A stretch of DNA of 64,000 bases, taken from NCBI GenBank assembly GCA_963756745.1, contig CAVWOU010000015.1, positions 1 through 64,000 of the forward strand, given 5' to 3'. This document shows, piece after piece, positions 17,802 to 26,763 of this stretch. The stretch comes from DASPWW01 sp963756745. GTDB taxonomy: Bacteria; Actinomycetota; Thermoleophilia; Solirubrobacterales; 70-9. The position numbers and the translations under genes were made by a program. The notes beneath the pieces were generated by a model. It was not told the DNA's origin, did no database searches, and worked only from the letters and a program-made list of their open reading frames with translations. The first letter of the stretch is position 1. Each line of letters opens with the position of its first letter.

Positions 17802-18655
17802 GGCATGCTGACGCTCGCCCGTACGGGATGCGCACCTTCGCCCTGGGCTACCTCGCCCTGCTGCTGTTCGTCCCGTTGGGGATGATCTTCTTCCGCGTGT
17901 TCGAGGAGGGGATCGGGAACGCGATCGAGGCTTCGGTCACCAGCCCCGAGGGCATGCATGCGTTCTGGCTCACGATCGAGGTGCGTGGGCGATCGCGGTC
18001 CCGCTCAACACGAGCTTCGGCGTCGTCTGCGCGCTCGTGCTCGTTCGTCAGCGATTCCGGGGCAAGGGCGCTGCTCAACCCGGTGATCGACCTTCCGTTC
18101 GCCGATCTCGCCCGTGGTGATCGGCCTCTCGCTGTTCCTCGTCTACGGAGCCAACGGCTGGTATCGGCGGCGCGCTCACGACGCCGGGTTCGAGATCATC
18201 TTCTCGACACCCGGGGATCGATTCTGGCGACGGTCTTCGTCTCGCTCCCGTTCGTCGTTCGCGAGGTGTGCCGGTGCTGCAGGAGATCGGCGAACGAGCA
18301 GGAGCAGGCTGCGCAGACGCTGGGCGCCTCCGGCTGGCAGACGTTCTGGCGGGTGACGCTGCCCGCGATCCGCTGGGGTGTCGTGTACGGGGTAGTGCTG
18401 GCGACGGCGCGCGCGCTGGGCGAGTTCGGCGCGGTGAGCGTGGTGTCGGGACAGATCGCGGGCAAGACGGAGACGCTGCCGCTGTTCGTGAGAGCGGAGT
18501 TCAAGACCTTCAACGTTGCAGGGGCGTACGGGCGGCGATCGTCCTCGTGATCCTGGCCTGAGCGTGCGCTGGTCAGCCCTGTTCAGGAGACGTGGTTCGT
18601 CGGACACCCGACGACGCCGGTTCCGAACCCGCAAGGCAGGAGGAAAACTGGATGA
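17798..18655 (+). pseudogene. cysW: Sulfate ABC transporter permease CysW-like, frameshifted
   Basis: Starts MRHADARPYGMRTFALGYLA. Later segments lie in other frames: LVYGANGWY, ATVFVSLPFVVREV, EQEQAAQTLGASGWQTFWRV, TLPAIRWGVVYGVVLATARA and LGEFGAVSVVSGQIAGKTET; these are diagnostic of CysW (conserved EAA-type loop). At least five indels separate them. The in-frame stop at 18561 comes about 20-30 residues before the family's usual end, so the true end is probably near the ATG of cysA; the end given here is approximate. Confidence 0.7.
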
Positions 18656-19664
18656 GACAGGCGGAATCAGAGGCCATCGCCATTGAGAACGCGACGAAGA
18701 GCTTCGGGGACTTCGTCGCGCTCGACGACGTCTCGATCGAAGTGCCGGACGGGATCCTGACGGCGCTGCTGGGGCCGAGCGGGAGCGGCAAGTCCACCCT
18801 GCTGCGGCTGATCGCGGGACTGGAGACCGCCGACTCGGGTCGGGTGCATGCTCGCGGGCAACGGACGTCAGCAGCGATGCCGGTCCAGGACCGGGGTGTC
18901 GGGTTCGTGTTCCAGCACTACGCGGCGTTCAAGCACATGACCGTGCGCGACAACGTCGCCTTCGCGCTGCAGGATCCGCAAGGTGCCGCGCGACGTGATC
19001 AAGCTGCGCGTCAAGGAGCTGATGAAGCTGGTTCAGCTTCAGGGCATGGCGCACCGCTATCCGTCCCAGCTCTCCGGAGGCCAGCGGCAGCGGATGGCTC
19101 TCGCCCGGGCGCTGGCCGTCGGAGCCCAAGGTGCTCCTGCTCGACGAGCCGTTCGGCGCCCTCGACGCGACGGTGCGAAAGGACCTGCGCCAGTGGCTGC
19201 GCCGCCTCCACGACGAGGTCCACGTGACGACGATCTTCGTCACCCACGACCAGGAGGAGGCGATGGACATCGCCCAGCAGATCGTGGTCATGAACAAGGG
19301 CCGGATCGAGCAGACCGGAAGCCCCACCGACCTCTACGAGCACCCGAGCTCGGAGTTCGTGATGAGCTTCGTCGGCGAGGCGAACCGCCTCGGCGAGGCG
19401 CTCGTCCGCCCGCACGATCTCGACCTCAGCCTGGAGCCGAACGACGGCGCGGAGCGGGCGCGGATCGAGCGGGTCACCCACCTCGGGTTCGAGGTGCGGG
19501 TCGAGCTCGCGATGCCCGACGACGGGCGGATGTGGGCGCAGGTGACGCGCGCGGAGGCGGGCGAGCTCAACCTCGAGGAGGGGCAGGCCGTCTACGTGCG
19601 TCCGAGCCGCCAGAAGACGTTCAACGGGGGTGAGCCGAACACGGAGGAGGTGAGGGCGGCGTGA
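18652..19664 (+). pseudogene. cysA: Sulfate ABC transporter ATPase CysA-like, two or more frameshifts
   Basis: ATG at 18652 has GGAGG ten bases upstream. Walker A GPSGSGKST lies near residue 44 and the Q-loop region reads VGFVFQHYAAFKHMT. The signature LSGGQRQR is in a second frame (near 19070-19095), and Walker B VLLLDEPFGALDA with the H-loop VTHDQEEAMD is in a third frame that runs clean to the stop. Indels near 18970-18985 and 19120-19130 account for the changes, plus a compensating pair near 18850. The C-terminal TOBE-like domain is intact. It would energise sulfate import with CysT and CysW. Confidence 0.78.
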
Positions 19665-19795
19665 GCGTCGAGCTGGTTGCGTTCATCGTGCTCGCGCTGC
19701 TGATCGCGTGGCTCGGGCTCGTGCTCGGCGCGACCTGGATCCAGCTCCGCGACGAAGCGGAGGCGGAGCGCTCGCGGCGGGACCGCTGGCGGTAA
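19661..19795 (+). CDS. Small single-pass membrane protein downstream of cysA (44 aa)
   Basis: GTG at 19661 overlaps the cysA stop as GTGA. Product: a hydrophobic helix (LVAFIVLALLIAWLGLVLGA, residues 5-24) followed by a charged tail (RDEAEAERSRRDRW). No known family. The overlap, GC-rich codons and membrane helix suggest a real accessory peptide of the sulfate transporter, perhaps stabilising the permease complex (inference). The frame is clean, unlike the upstream genes. Confidence 0.6.
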   Translation: MSVELVAFIVLALLIAWLGLVLGATWIQLRDEAEAERSRRDRWR

Positions 19796-19823
19796 GCCGG
19801 CAGCGGCGGGGTAAAACACATGC

Positions 19824-20717
19824 ATGGCCGCGATCGTCGTCGGCACTTCGAGCTGGGCCGATCCGGGCTTCGTCAAGCACTGGTACCCGAAGGACGTGGC
19901 GGCTCGCGACCGGCTTCGGTTCTACGCCGAGCGCTTCGAGGTCGTGGAGCTGAACTCGAGCTTCTACGCGACTCCCCCTACCGGCAGCGTCGAGCGCTGG
20001 GCCGAGGTGACGCCTGACGGATTCCGGTTCCACGCCAAGCTCCACCGCCTGCTGTCGTGGCACGCGACCAAGCCGGACGCCCTCCCGCCCGACATGCGCG
20101 ACGGGCTCGAGCTCAACTCGCGAGGAAACGTGGTTCGCAACGAGGAGCTCCAGCGTGAGATGGTCAAGCGGATGGCCGAGTCGATGCAGCCGCTCGACGA
20201 GGCCGGGAAGCTCGGCGCGTATCTGCTCCAGCTCAGCCCCGCGTTCCGGCCGCGCGACTGCCGGCTCGACGAGCTCGACCCGATCCTGGACGGGTTCAAA
20301 CCGCACCCCGTCGCGGTCGAGTTCCGCTACCGGGCGTGGATGAAGGAGAAGCGGCGCAAGGACGTGTTCTCGTATCTGTCCGCCCACGACGCGGTGTACG
20401 TCTCGGTCGACGCCCCGCTCGCCGACCACGTCCCGATCATGCCGCCGATCGACGCCGTCACGAACAACCGCCTCGCATACATGCGCTGCCACGGGCGAAA
20501 CGAGCGCGGGTACATGTCGGGCCGCACCGTCGCGGAGCGCTTCGACTACGACTACTCCGACGACGAGCTCGAGGAGATCGCCGACCGCGCGCGCACGCTC
20601 GCCGACGACGCGGACGAGGTCCACGTGCTGTTCAACAACAACGCCCGCGAGCTTGCCCCGAAGGCCGCGCGGCGAATGCGCCAGCTGCTCGGCCAGGATC
20701 CGGGCCCGGAGCCGTGA
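19824..20717 (+). CDS. DUF72 (YecE-like) family protein
   Basis: 297 aa TIM-barrel-like DUF72 protein. Family landmarks: VVGTSSWADPGF at the N-terminus, WYPKD, FEVVELNSSFYATPP (residues about 37-51) and YMRCHGRN (near 216) toward the C-terminal half. The biochemical role of the family is unknown, though a nucleic-acid or nuclease function has been proposed. The ATG start gives the strand beginning immediately. It overlaps the following GNAT gene as GTGA, so the two are coupled. Confidence 0.88.
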   Translation: MAAIVVGTSSWADPGFVKHWYPKDVAARDRLRFYAERFEVVELNSSFYATPPTGSVERWAEVTPDGFRFHAKLHRLLSWHATKPDALPPDMRDGLELNSRGNVVRNEELQREMVKRMAESMQPLDEAGKLGAYLLQLSPAFRPRDCRLDELDPILDGFKPHPVAVEFRYRAWMKEKRRKDVFSYLSAHDAVYVSVDAPLADHVPIMPPIDAVTNNRLAYMRCHGRNERGYMSGRTVAERFDYDYSDDELEEIADRARTLADDADEVHVLFNNNARELAPKAARRMRQLLGQDPGPEP

Positions 20718-21190
20718 CGGGCGGCCACGCGCTGCGCGCAGCGACCGACGCGGACGCCGCGGAGGTCGCGGCGCTCGTCGACGATGCGTACGAACACTGG
20801 GTGGAGCGCCTCGGGATCGTGCCGCGCCCGATGACCGACGACTACGCCGAGGTGATCCGCGAGCGGCGGGTCACGGTCGCCGAGAGCGACGGGACGATCG
20901 TCGGCGTCCTCGTGCTCGACGTCACCGACGAGGGGTTCGTGATCGACAACGTCGCCGTCCACCCCTCCGTCCGGGGGACGGGTCTCGGGAGGACCCTGCT
21001 CGAGCTCGCGGAGTCGGAGGCGCGGCGCGCCGGGTTCGACTCGATCTACCTCTACACGCACGAGAAGGCGAGCGACAACATCGCGCTCTACTCGCGAATC
21101 GGCTACGTCGAGTACGACCGCCGATCCCAGGGAGACTTCTCGATCGTGTTCATGCGCAAGCGACTCGGCCCAGCCGAGCGGCCTACTTGA
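20714..21190 (+). CDS. GNAT family N-acetyltransferase
   Basis: 158 aa. Acetyl-CoA-binding motif A reads VHPSVRGTGLGRTLL (near residues 82-96), preceded by the strand FVIDNVAV and followed by YLYTHEKASDNIALYSRIGY, typical of the GNAT C-terminal half. The start is GTG at 20714, overlapping the DUF72 stop; the frame is open further upstream inside the DUF72 gene but only as a shadow. The substrate is unknown (small molecule or protein N-terminus). Confidence 0.88.
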   Translation: MTGGHALRAATDADAAEVAALVDDAYEHWVERLGIVPRPMTDDYAEVIRERRVTVAESDGTIVGVLVLDVTDEGFVIDNVAVHPSVRGTGLGRTLLELAESEARRAGFDSIYLYTHEKASDNIALYSRIGYVEYDRRSQGDFSIVFMRKRLGPAERPT

Positions 21191-21606
21191 CGGTCAGTGG
21201 CCCCTCCATGCCGGCCTCCCGGTGCCCGTCCACGCTGCAGAAGAACGTGTACGAGCCCGACTGCAGGTCGGCGTGTCGCGGTCGCGGTGTCGTCGGTGAT
21301 GATGTCCGTCGCGGCGACCTCGGTGCCGCCGTCGTCCTCGATCGTCACGTCGTGGTCGGTGGACGACGGGTTGTCGAACTCGATCGTGACCTGGCCGGCG
21401 TTCGTGCTCAGCGACTTCTGCTCGTAGGCGAGCGCACCGCCCGGGTCGGCGGTCACCTTGAGCGTCCCGCCGCCGCCGCCCCCGGCTTGGGTCGTGGTGG
21501 TCGCGGAAGTGTCCGCCGCCGAATCGTCGTCGTCATCTCCTCCGCACGCCGTAAGGCCTATCGCGGCGACGACGAGCGCCGACGCGAGCACCGCGAGCAT
21601 TCTCAT
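21183..21606 (-). CDS. Cupredoxin-like lipoprotein, one frameshift
   Basis: N-terminal lipoprotein signal MRMLAVLASALVVAAIGLTA then CGGDDDDD and a Thr/Gly linker. The cupredoxin core has a candidate His in SSTDHDVTIEDD. The C-terminal copper loop, FFCSVDGHREAGMEGPLTVK, gives Cys, His and Met ligands of a type 1 (blue) copper site but lies in the next frame: a single extra base near 21277 separates the halves. Likely an extracytoplasmic electron carrier. Start ATG at 21606 (a GTG at 21612 is in frame); GAGAGG lies upstream. Possible sequencing error. Confidence 0.7.
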
Positions 21607-21714
21607 ATCCACACCTCTCTCCCAGGGCCTTGCTGCTGCCTCGATGGCCTTTCCGTGACTCTAACGCCCACGGGGGCTCGGCTAGGTCTGACCTCTGCTG
21701 TGTGGGCGGCTCAG

Positions 21715-21873
21715 CTAGGCGGGCTCCCTCGGCGGCATCAGCGCGCCGATGATCCAGAACAGCGGGATGAAGATCCCGATGATGAACATGACCCAGTGGC
21801 CCTTCCGGATCGTGATGATCCCCAGCGTTACCAGCAGGATGAAGTACAGGATGCCGCCAATAACGAATTCCAT
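21715..21873 (-). CDS. Small two-helix membrane protein (52 aa)
   Basis: ATG at 21873 with GGGAGG seven bases upstream. MEFVIGGILYFILLVTLGII is helix one, and after the loop TIRKGHWV comes helix two, MFIIGIFIPLFWIIGALMPP. This is the general pattern of small actinobacterial membrane proteins of unknown function. No operon partner is obvious; it sits between the cupredoxin and LtrA genes on the same strand. Confidence 0.65.
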   Translation of the reverse strand: MEFVIGGILYFILLVTLGIITIRKGHWVMFIIGIFIPLFWIIGALMPPREPA

Positions 21874-22047
21874 GTCGATCCTCCCGATCGTCGTGGCAGG
21901 TTGCCGCAACCGTATAGGTCGTGTCTGACACGGGGTCTCGGCACGGCACTAGTTTCGGGCGCCGCTGGTGATCTCCGAAGCTACGCCGCGTCCGCAGATC
22001 GCCGCGAACAGCTCCAGGAGGCGCTTTTGGCCCGCCGCCAAACACCA

Positions 22048-23251
22048 TCACGGCGGAGGTTCCGTCGGGGCTGCGCGATGGCGAGCGACCACGGGCCGTG
22101 GCGTCCACAGCTTGAGGACGACCACCCCGACGAGAATGCTCGCCGCGGCGACCATGAAGACCACGGGGTCGAGCGCCCCCCCGAGGAGCGCGAGGGCGAC
22201 GAGCGCCAAGCCTGCTCCGATCCGTGCTCGCAGCTCACTCACGGGCACACCCTGGGTGCTCGACGCATGTGCGACCGTAACGAACGTTAGGTAGAGGGCG
22301 GCTCCCCCTGCGAGCGCCCAGCGAGCTCCAGCGTCCAGTTGCGAGCCCGATGACTGCTCGATCGCGAGGGAGATTCCCGCGCTCACCGCCGTCAACGCCG
22401 CCAGCAACGGGATGTGCGAGTACACGAATACGGCGATCGCCTCCGGAGAGCGCCTCATCGTGACCTCCCCGCCACCTCCGAAGTAGGTCCACCAGATGGC
22501 CGCTGCGACGAGGAATCCGAGCACCGCGACCACGGTCGCCGAGAGCGCCCACTCCGAGCCGGACGTTCCCAGGGCAGTCACGACGATCGCCTCGCCCAGG
22601 ACGATGATCGTGAACAGCGCCAGGCGCTCGGGCATTTTGCTCGCGGAACGCGGTATCGCCTCCCACAGCCTGCGCGCCCGCGGCGGGATGCTCAGCTCCC
22701 AGGCGAGGGCAACTCCCCAGAGGACGTAGCGGGAGGGGGAGGGGAACGCGAGGGACGCCATCCAGATCCCGATCGCGATTGAGTACTGCCACGCATAGCG
22801 GCCGATCAACGGTCGTGCCTCGGGGACGTGGACGTACGAGCGAAGGTAGACCGCGACCAAGAGTGACCGCAGGATCACGTAGGCGATGACGAAGCCCGTG
22901 CTCTCGCCGTGCGAGACGTCGGGAATCTGAATCGCGAGCGCCGCGACTCGCGAGCATCGCCAGGAGCATCACCCCTCGGAACACGACGTCGTCGGTGTCG
23001 AAACGGTCGGCGTAGGAGCTGAAGCCCTGCCAGGCGATGAACACGGGCAGATACAGAGCGGCGAAGGTGGCGAAGCCGCCGAGGCTGTGATCGGCGACGA
23101 GCTCGTGCGCGAGCTGCGCGATCGCGACCACGAAAACGAGGTCGAAGAACAGCTCGAGGTAGTGTGCGCGCGCTATGTCGCCGTGCTCGAACGTGCGGAG
23201 TCGCGGAGGGCGAATGGCCCGCTGCTCGTCCTCTCGCTCGAAGACCGCCAT
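22048..23251 (-). CDS. Low-temperature-requirement A (LtrA)-like membrane protein, one frameshift
   Basis: N-terminal part from ATG 23251: the acidic and Arg-rich lead, then HYLELFFDLVFVVAIAQLAH, a hallmark of LtrA proteins, then several helices up to MLLAMLA. Near 22950 one extra base shifts the frame; the second part continues VILRSLLVAVYLRSYVHVPE, ERLALFTIIVLGEAIVV and AIWWTYFGGGGEV, all family-typical. About 400 aa when rejoined, the usual length. The family is polytopic with poorly known function. The reading frame after the stop retains a sigma-factor-like tail (see findings). Confidence 0.72.
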
Positions 23252-23311
23252 ACGCGAATGATGCGCTAGTCGGCGGTATAAACGTCCTAGCAAGCTGGAG
23301 AAAGGAACAGC

Positions 23312-23731
23312 ATGAGCGCGGAAGCCGAGGTCCAGCAGGCCTCTGATCAGTTCTATGCGGCGTTGAACTCCATGGTCAACGGCGACGCGAGCCCGATGGC
23401 GGAGATCTGGTCGCACGAAAGCGACGTCTCCACGATGCACCCGCTGGGCGGTCGCGAGAACGGCTGGGACGCGGTGCGCGCCTCCTGGGAGGGAGCGGCA
23501 CAGGCGTTCTCGCAGGGAAGCGTGGAGGTGAGCGACCTGAAGGTTCGTGACCTCGGCGACGTGGCCTACACACTCGGCGTGGAGCACGTGGACGCGAAGG
23601 CGGGTGGCAGGGACGTCCACGCCGAGGTCCGCGCCACGAACATCTACCGTCGCGAGAGCAACGCGTGGAAGATGGTCCACCACCACGCCGACGCCGATCC
23701 CGGCATCCAGGAGGCGTTGGGGCTCGCATAG
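23312..23731 (+). CDS. SnoaL-like/DUF4440 nuclear-transport-factor-2 fold protein
   Basis: 139 aa. N-terminal helices (ASDQFYAALNSMVNGD) then MAEIWSHESDVSTMHPLGGR, and a C-terminal AEVRATNIYRRESNAWKMVH strand, are typical of SnoaL-like ketosteroid-isomerase-fold proteins. ATG has AAAGGA six bases upstream. Such proteins bind small hydrophobic ligands or catalyse isomerisation; substrate unknown. It is divergent from the LtrA gene, 60 bases away. Confidence 0.82.
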   Translation: MSAEAEVQQASDQFYAALNSMVNGDASPMAEIWSHESDVSTMHPLGGRENGWDAVRASWEGAAQAFSQGSVEVSDLKVRDLGDVAYTLGVEHVDAKAGGRDVHAEVRATNIYRRESNAWKMVHHHADADPGIQEALGLA

Positions 23732-23984
23732 CGCCGTCGGACGGACTTCGGCGAGCCGCCTCATTGAGGTTCGCGACGAGCGGCCCTCGACTCAGTCCGC
23801 GCCGTCGTGGATCTCCGCGAAGGGCGGCTGCCGTCGCTGGAGGTGCCGGTCGGTGCCGGGCTCGCTACCCGGTAGACCAGCCGCCGCTGTCTTGCTTCGG
23901 CCCCGTTTACGAGTGCGATACGGTGTCGCCCCAGGGAAGCTACCCAGGGCGGCGACTTGGCCGCTTGTTGAGAAGGGGTTTGTT
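23732..23984. other. Intergenic stretch without recognised gene
   Basis: No supported ORF. A short minus-strand segment at 23803-23830 would read FAEIHDGAD, faintly like the end of the sigma factor encoded at 25115-25711. Nothing else is seen until the signal-peptide segment of the serine hydrolase. Confidence 0.5.
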
Positions 23985-25149
23985 CTGAAGCGGCTTTTCC
24001 ATGCTCGGCGGCGCGCAGGCGTACTCGGCGCGGGTTTGCTCGTGCTCCTCGCGGTAGCCACCGGTGCGGCTGATGCCCACGCCGGGCAGCGCCTGGACAG
24101 GCTTGATGCGCAGCTCCACAGAGCTGGTGCAGCTCGAAGAGGGTCCGCCGGGAGCGTCGGCGTTGGTTCAACGGCGCGGAAGGGTCGACTTCCTGCGGGC
24201 AGGTGTGGGCGACGTCGAAAGCGGCCGACCGATCAGGCGCAACGATCACCTGCGAACCGCCAGTAACGGAAAGGCGTTCAACGGCGCCGTCGCGCTCCAG
24301 CTCGTCGACGACGGGAGCCTGTCGCTCGACAGCACGATCGCGGAGGTCCTGCCGGATCAGCCCGCCGCATGGGGCGCGGTCACGCTGCGCCAGCTCCTCC
24401 AGCACACGAGCGGGGTTCCGAACTTCCCGAACAGCGAGGCCTGGCAGGACTTCGTGCGGATGAACCCCCAAGCGACGGTCACGCCCGAGTTCACGCTCGG
24501 CTTCGTCGCCAACGAGCCCCTCGCGTTCACGCCTGGATCCAGGTACGAGTACTCGAACTCGGACAACCTCATCATCGGCCTGATGGCCGAGGCCGCCACC
24601 GGCCGGCCATACGACGAGCTGCTGCAAGAGCTCGTCTTCTCGCCGTTGAAGCTGAAGCAGACGAGCCTGCCGAGCGAGGTGGAGCTGCCGCCGCCCTTCG
24701 TGCACGGCTACGACATCGCGCCGCCCGCCCCACCGGAGGACATCTCCGAGTTGCTCAACCCGGCACTGTTTGGGGCGTCCGGGGGAATGGTCTCCACCCA
24801 GACAGAGCTGAACCGCTTCATCCGGGCGTACGCCAGCGGCCGGTTGATCGAGAGGAGCACCAAGCTCGAACAGCGCAGCTTCATCCCGGGCTACGGCGGC
24901 GAGCCCCCAGGACCGGGACAGAACTCGGCTGGGCTGGCGCTGTACCGATACGACACCAGCTGCGGCACGGTGCTCGGGCACGCCGGCAACTTCCCCGGCT
25001 ACACCCAGTTCATCGGCGCCACTCCGAACGGCCGCCGCTCCGCCGTCGTTTTCGCGAGCGAGCAGCTTGCGGAAAACGCCAAGCCGGAGGTCTTCGAGCA
25101 GCTGCGCCGCGCCTTCAGGCTCGCGGCCTGCGCGGCGCTGCCGCGCTGA
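23985..25149 (+). CDS. Secreted serine hydrolase, beta-lactamase class C / DD-peptidase family
   Basis: The catalytic domain is intact from about 24115: SxxK as TASNGKAF, YSN in YEYSNSDN and HAG in GHAGNFPGY, the three motifs of class C beta-lactamase-like hydrolases. Upstream, in a different frame, a clean signal peptide (KRLFHARRRAGVLGAGLLVL, then ADAHA) begins at a CTG (23985) with GAGAAGGGG six bases before it; a single indel near 24115 would join the two. Without that join the protein would start at GTG 24064 and lack an export signal. Probably cell-wall peptidase or esterase; antibiotic resistance is not implied. Its end overlaps the convergent sigma gene by 35 bases. Confidence 0.75.
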
Positions 25150-25711
25150 CGCCGCCGCCGGCGCCCTCGTAGATCTCCGCGAACCGCTCCAGGAACGCCT
25201 TCCGGCCCTCGGCCATACATCTGTTCACCTTGGTGTAGGTCCAGCCGCAGAGCTGCTGGATCTCGGCGTAGGAGTATCCCTCCGCCTTCAGAGCCAGCGC
25301 GCGGCGCTCCTGCGGCTTCAGCGCGGCGAGCGCCTCCGAGCTGCGCGCGACGCGCTCGCGGCGCTCGGCTCGCTCGGCCGGGCCGGGGCGATCGCCGGGC
25401 AGCGAGTCGAGCCCCAGCGGCTCGCCGTCATGACCGAGCGGGGGACGTGTGCCGAGCAGCCGCTCGCGGGCGCGCCGCACCGCCATTGCCTCGCGCCGGG
25501 TGACCGTGTGCATCCAGGCGGTCAGCCGGGGTGGCACGCAGTCCGGCGCTTTGGTGAGCAGGATCTCGAGCGCGCGGTGGTATGCGTCCTCGGCGTCGTC
25601 GGCGCACAGGGAGTGGCGGCGGGCGGTGCGCCGGAAGGCCGCGTCGTGCGTCGCGATCAGGCCGAGCGCCGCCTCCGTGCGACGGGCATGGAGGGGACTG
25701 ATCGGCGCCAT
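25115..25711 (-). CDS. RNA polymerase sigma factor, sigma-70/ECF type
   Basis: 198 aa. Region 2-like segment (ADDAEDAYHRALEILLTKAP, residues about 36-55), a variable linker, and region 4 helix-turn-helix (LKPQERRALALKAEGYSYAE, then CGWTYTKVNRCMAEGRKAF, residues about 132-172). It directs RNA polymerase to a subset of promoters. No anti-sigma gene is adjacent. Similar C-terminal helix sequence recurs as a fragment at 21.95-22.05 kb, suggesting past duplication. Confidence 0.85.
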   Translation of the reverse strand: MAPISPLHARRTEAALGLIATHDAAFRRTARRHSLCADDAEDAYHRALEILLTKAPDCVPPRLTAWMHTVTRREAMAVRRARERLLGTRPPLGHDGEPLGLDSLPGDRPGPAERAERRERVARSSEALAALKPQERRALALKAEGYSYAEIQQLCGWTYTKVNRCMAEGRKAFLERFAEIYEGAGGGVSAAAPRRPRA

Positions 25712-25793
25712 GCTCCGTAAAGGCGCAGGCGCCGATTCACGCCCCCTGGAGGACCGCGGGACCCGCCAGCCTCGGCGGTATGCTCACGCGCCG

Positions 25794-26741
25794 ATGAGCA
25801 CATGCCTCGTCACCGGCGGAGCCGGCTTCCTCGGCTCGCATCTGTGCGATCACCTGCTCGCGCGGGATCGAACGGTGATCTGCGTCGACAACCTCGACAC
25901 CGGCTCGCTGCAGAACATCGAGCACATCCGCGCGCCGGAGTTCACGTTCCTCAACCACGACCTGACCGGCCCGCTGCTGATCGACGACGAGGTCGACTGC
26001 GTCTACCACCTCGCGTCCCCCGCAAGCCCGATCGACTACCAGCGGCTCCCGCTCCACACGCTCAAGGTCGGCTCGTACGGGACCCACCACATGCTCGGGC
26101 TGGCGAAGTTCAAGCGCGCCCGGATCCTGCTTGCGTCGACGTCCGAGATCTACGGCGACCCGGAGGTCCACCCGCAGTCCGAGGACTACTGGGGCAACGT
26201 CAATCCGATCGGACCGCGCGGCGTGTACGACGAGGCGAAGCGCTACGCCGAGTCGCTGACGATGGCCTACAACCGCCAGCAGGGTGTCGACACCTGCATC
26301 GCGAGGATCTTCAACACCTTCGGGGCGAGGATGAGGCCGCACGACGGCCGCGCGATCCCCACGTTCCTGCGCCAGGCGCTGCAAGACAAGCCGGTGACCG
26401 TGTACGGCGACGGCAGCCAGACGCGCAGCTTCTGCTACGTCGAGGACATGATCAACGGACTCGTCGCCCTGATGGAGTCGGACGCCCACCTTCCGGTCAA
26501 CCTCGGCAATCCCGACGAGATGAGCCTGCTCGACCTGGCAAAGGCCGTGATCGAGGTGGCTGACTCCCGCTCTGAGATCGTCTTCGAGGCCCTCCCGATC
26601 GACGACCCCCAGGTCCGCCAGCCCGACATCACGCGCGCGCGCCAGCTATTGGGATGGGAGCCGAGGGTCGAGCTCCGCGACGGGCTGCGCCGGACGATCG
26701 ACCAGGCCGGCGTCGAGCGGCTGGTCGGCGCCGCCGAGTAG
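25794..26741 (+). CDS. UDP-glucuronate decarboxylase (UDP-xylose synthase)
   Basis: 315 aa extended SDR. NAD motif TGGAGFLG (residues 7-14), VYHLASPASPIDY and the UXS-specific stretch ASTSEIYGDPEVHPQSEDYW, with YDEAK giving catalytic Tyr and Lys (near 145). It converts UDP-glucuronate to UDP-xylose via a 4-keto intermediate, which supplies xylosyl units for envelope polysaccharide. Start ATG 25794; the open frame upstream lies antisense to the sigma gene. Two glycosyltransferase genes follow in the same direction. Confidence 0.92.
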   Translation: MSTCLVTGGAGFLGSHLCDHLLARDRTVICVDNLDTGSLQNIEHIRAPEFTFLNHDLTGPLLIDDEVDCVYHLASPASPIDYQRLPLHTLKVGSYGTHHMLGLAKFKRARILLASTSEIYGDPEVHPQSEDYWGNVNPIGPRGVYDEAKRYAESLTMAYNRQQGVDTCIARIFNTFGARMRPHDGRAIPTFLRQALQDKPVTVYGDGSQTRSFCYVEDMINGLVALMESDAHLPVNLGNPDEMSLLDLAKAVIEVADSRSEIVFEALPIDDPQVRQPDITRARQLLGWEPRVELRDGLRRTIDQAGVERLVGAAE

Positions 26742-26763
26742 TCGAGCTAGGGCTCCCACGCCG

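Noticed and set aside
15950..19130. Programmed frameshifting in the sulfate transporter genes
   Set aside because: Too many shifts in both directions and no slippery-site pattern; error or decay is simpler.
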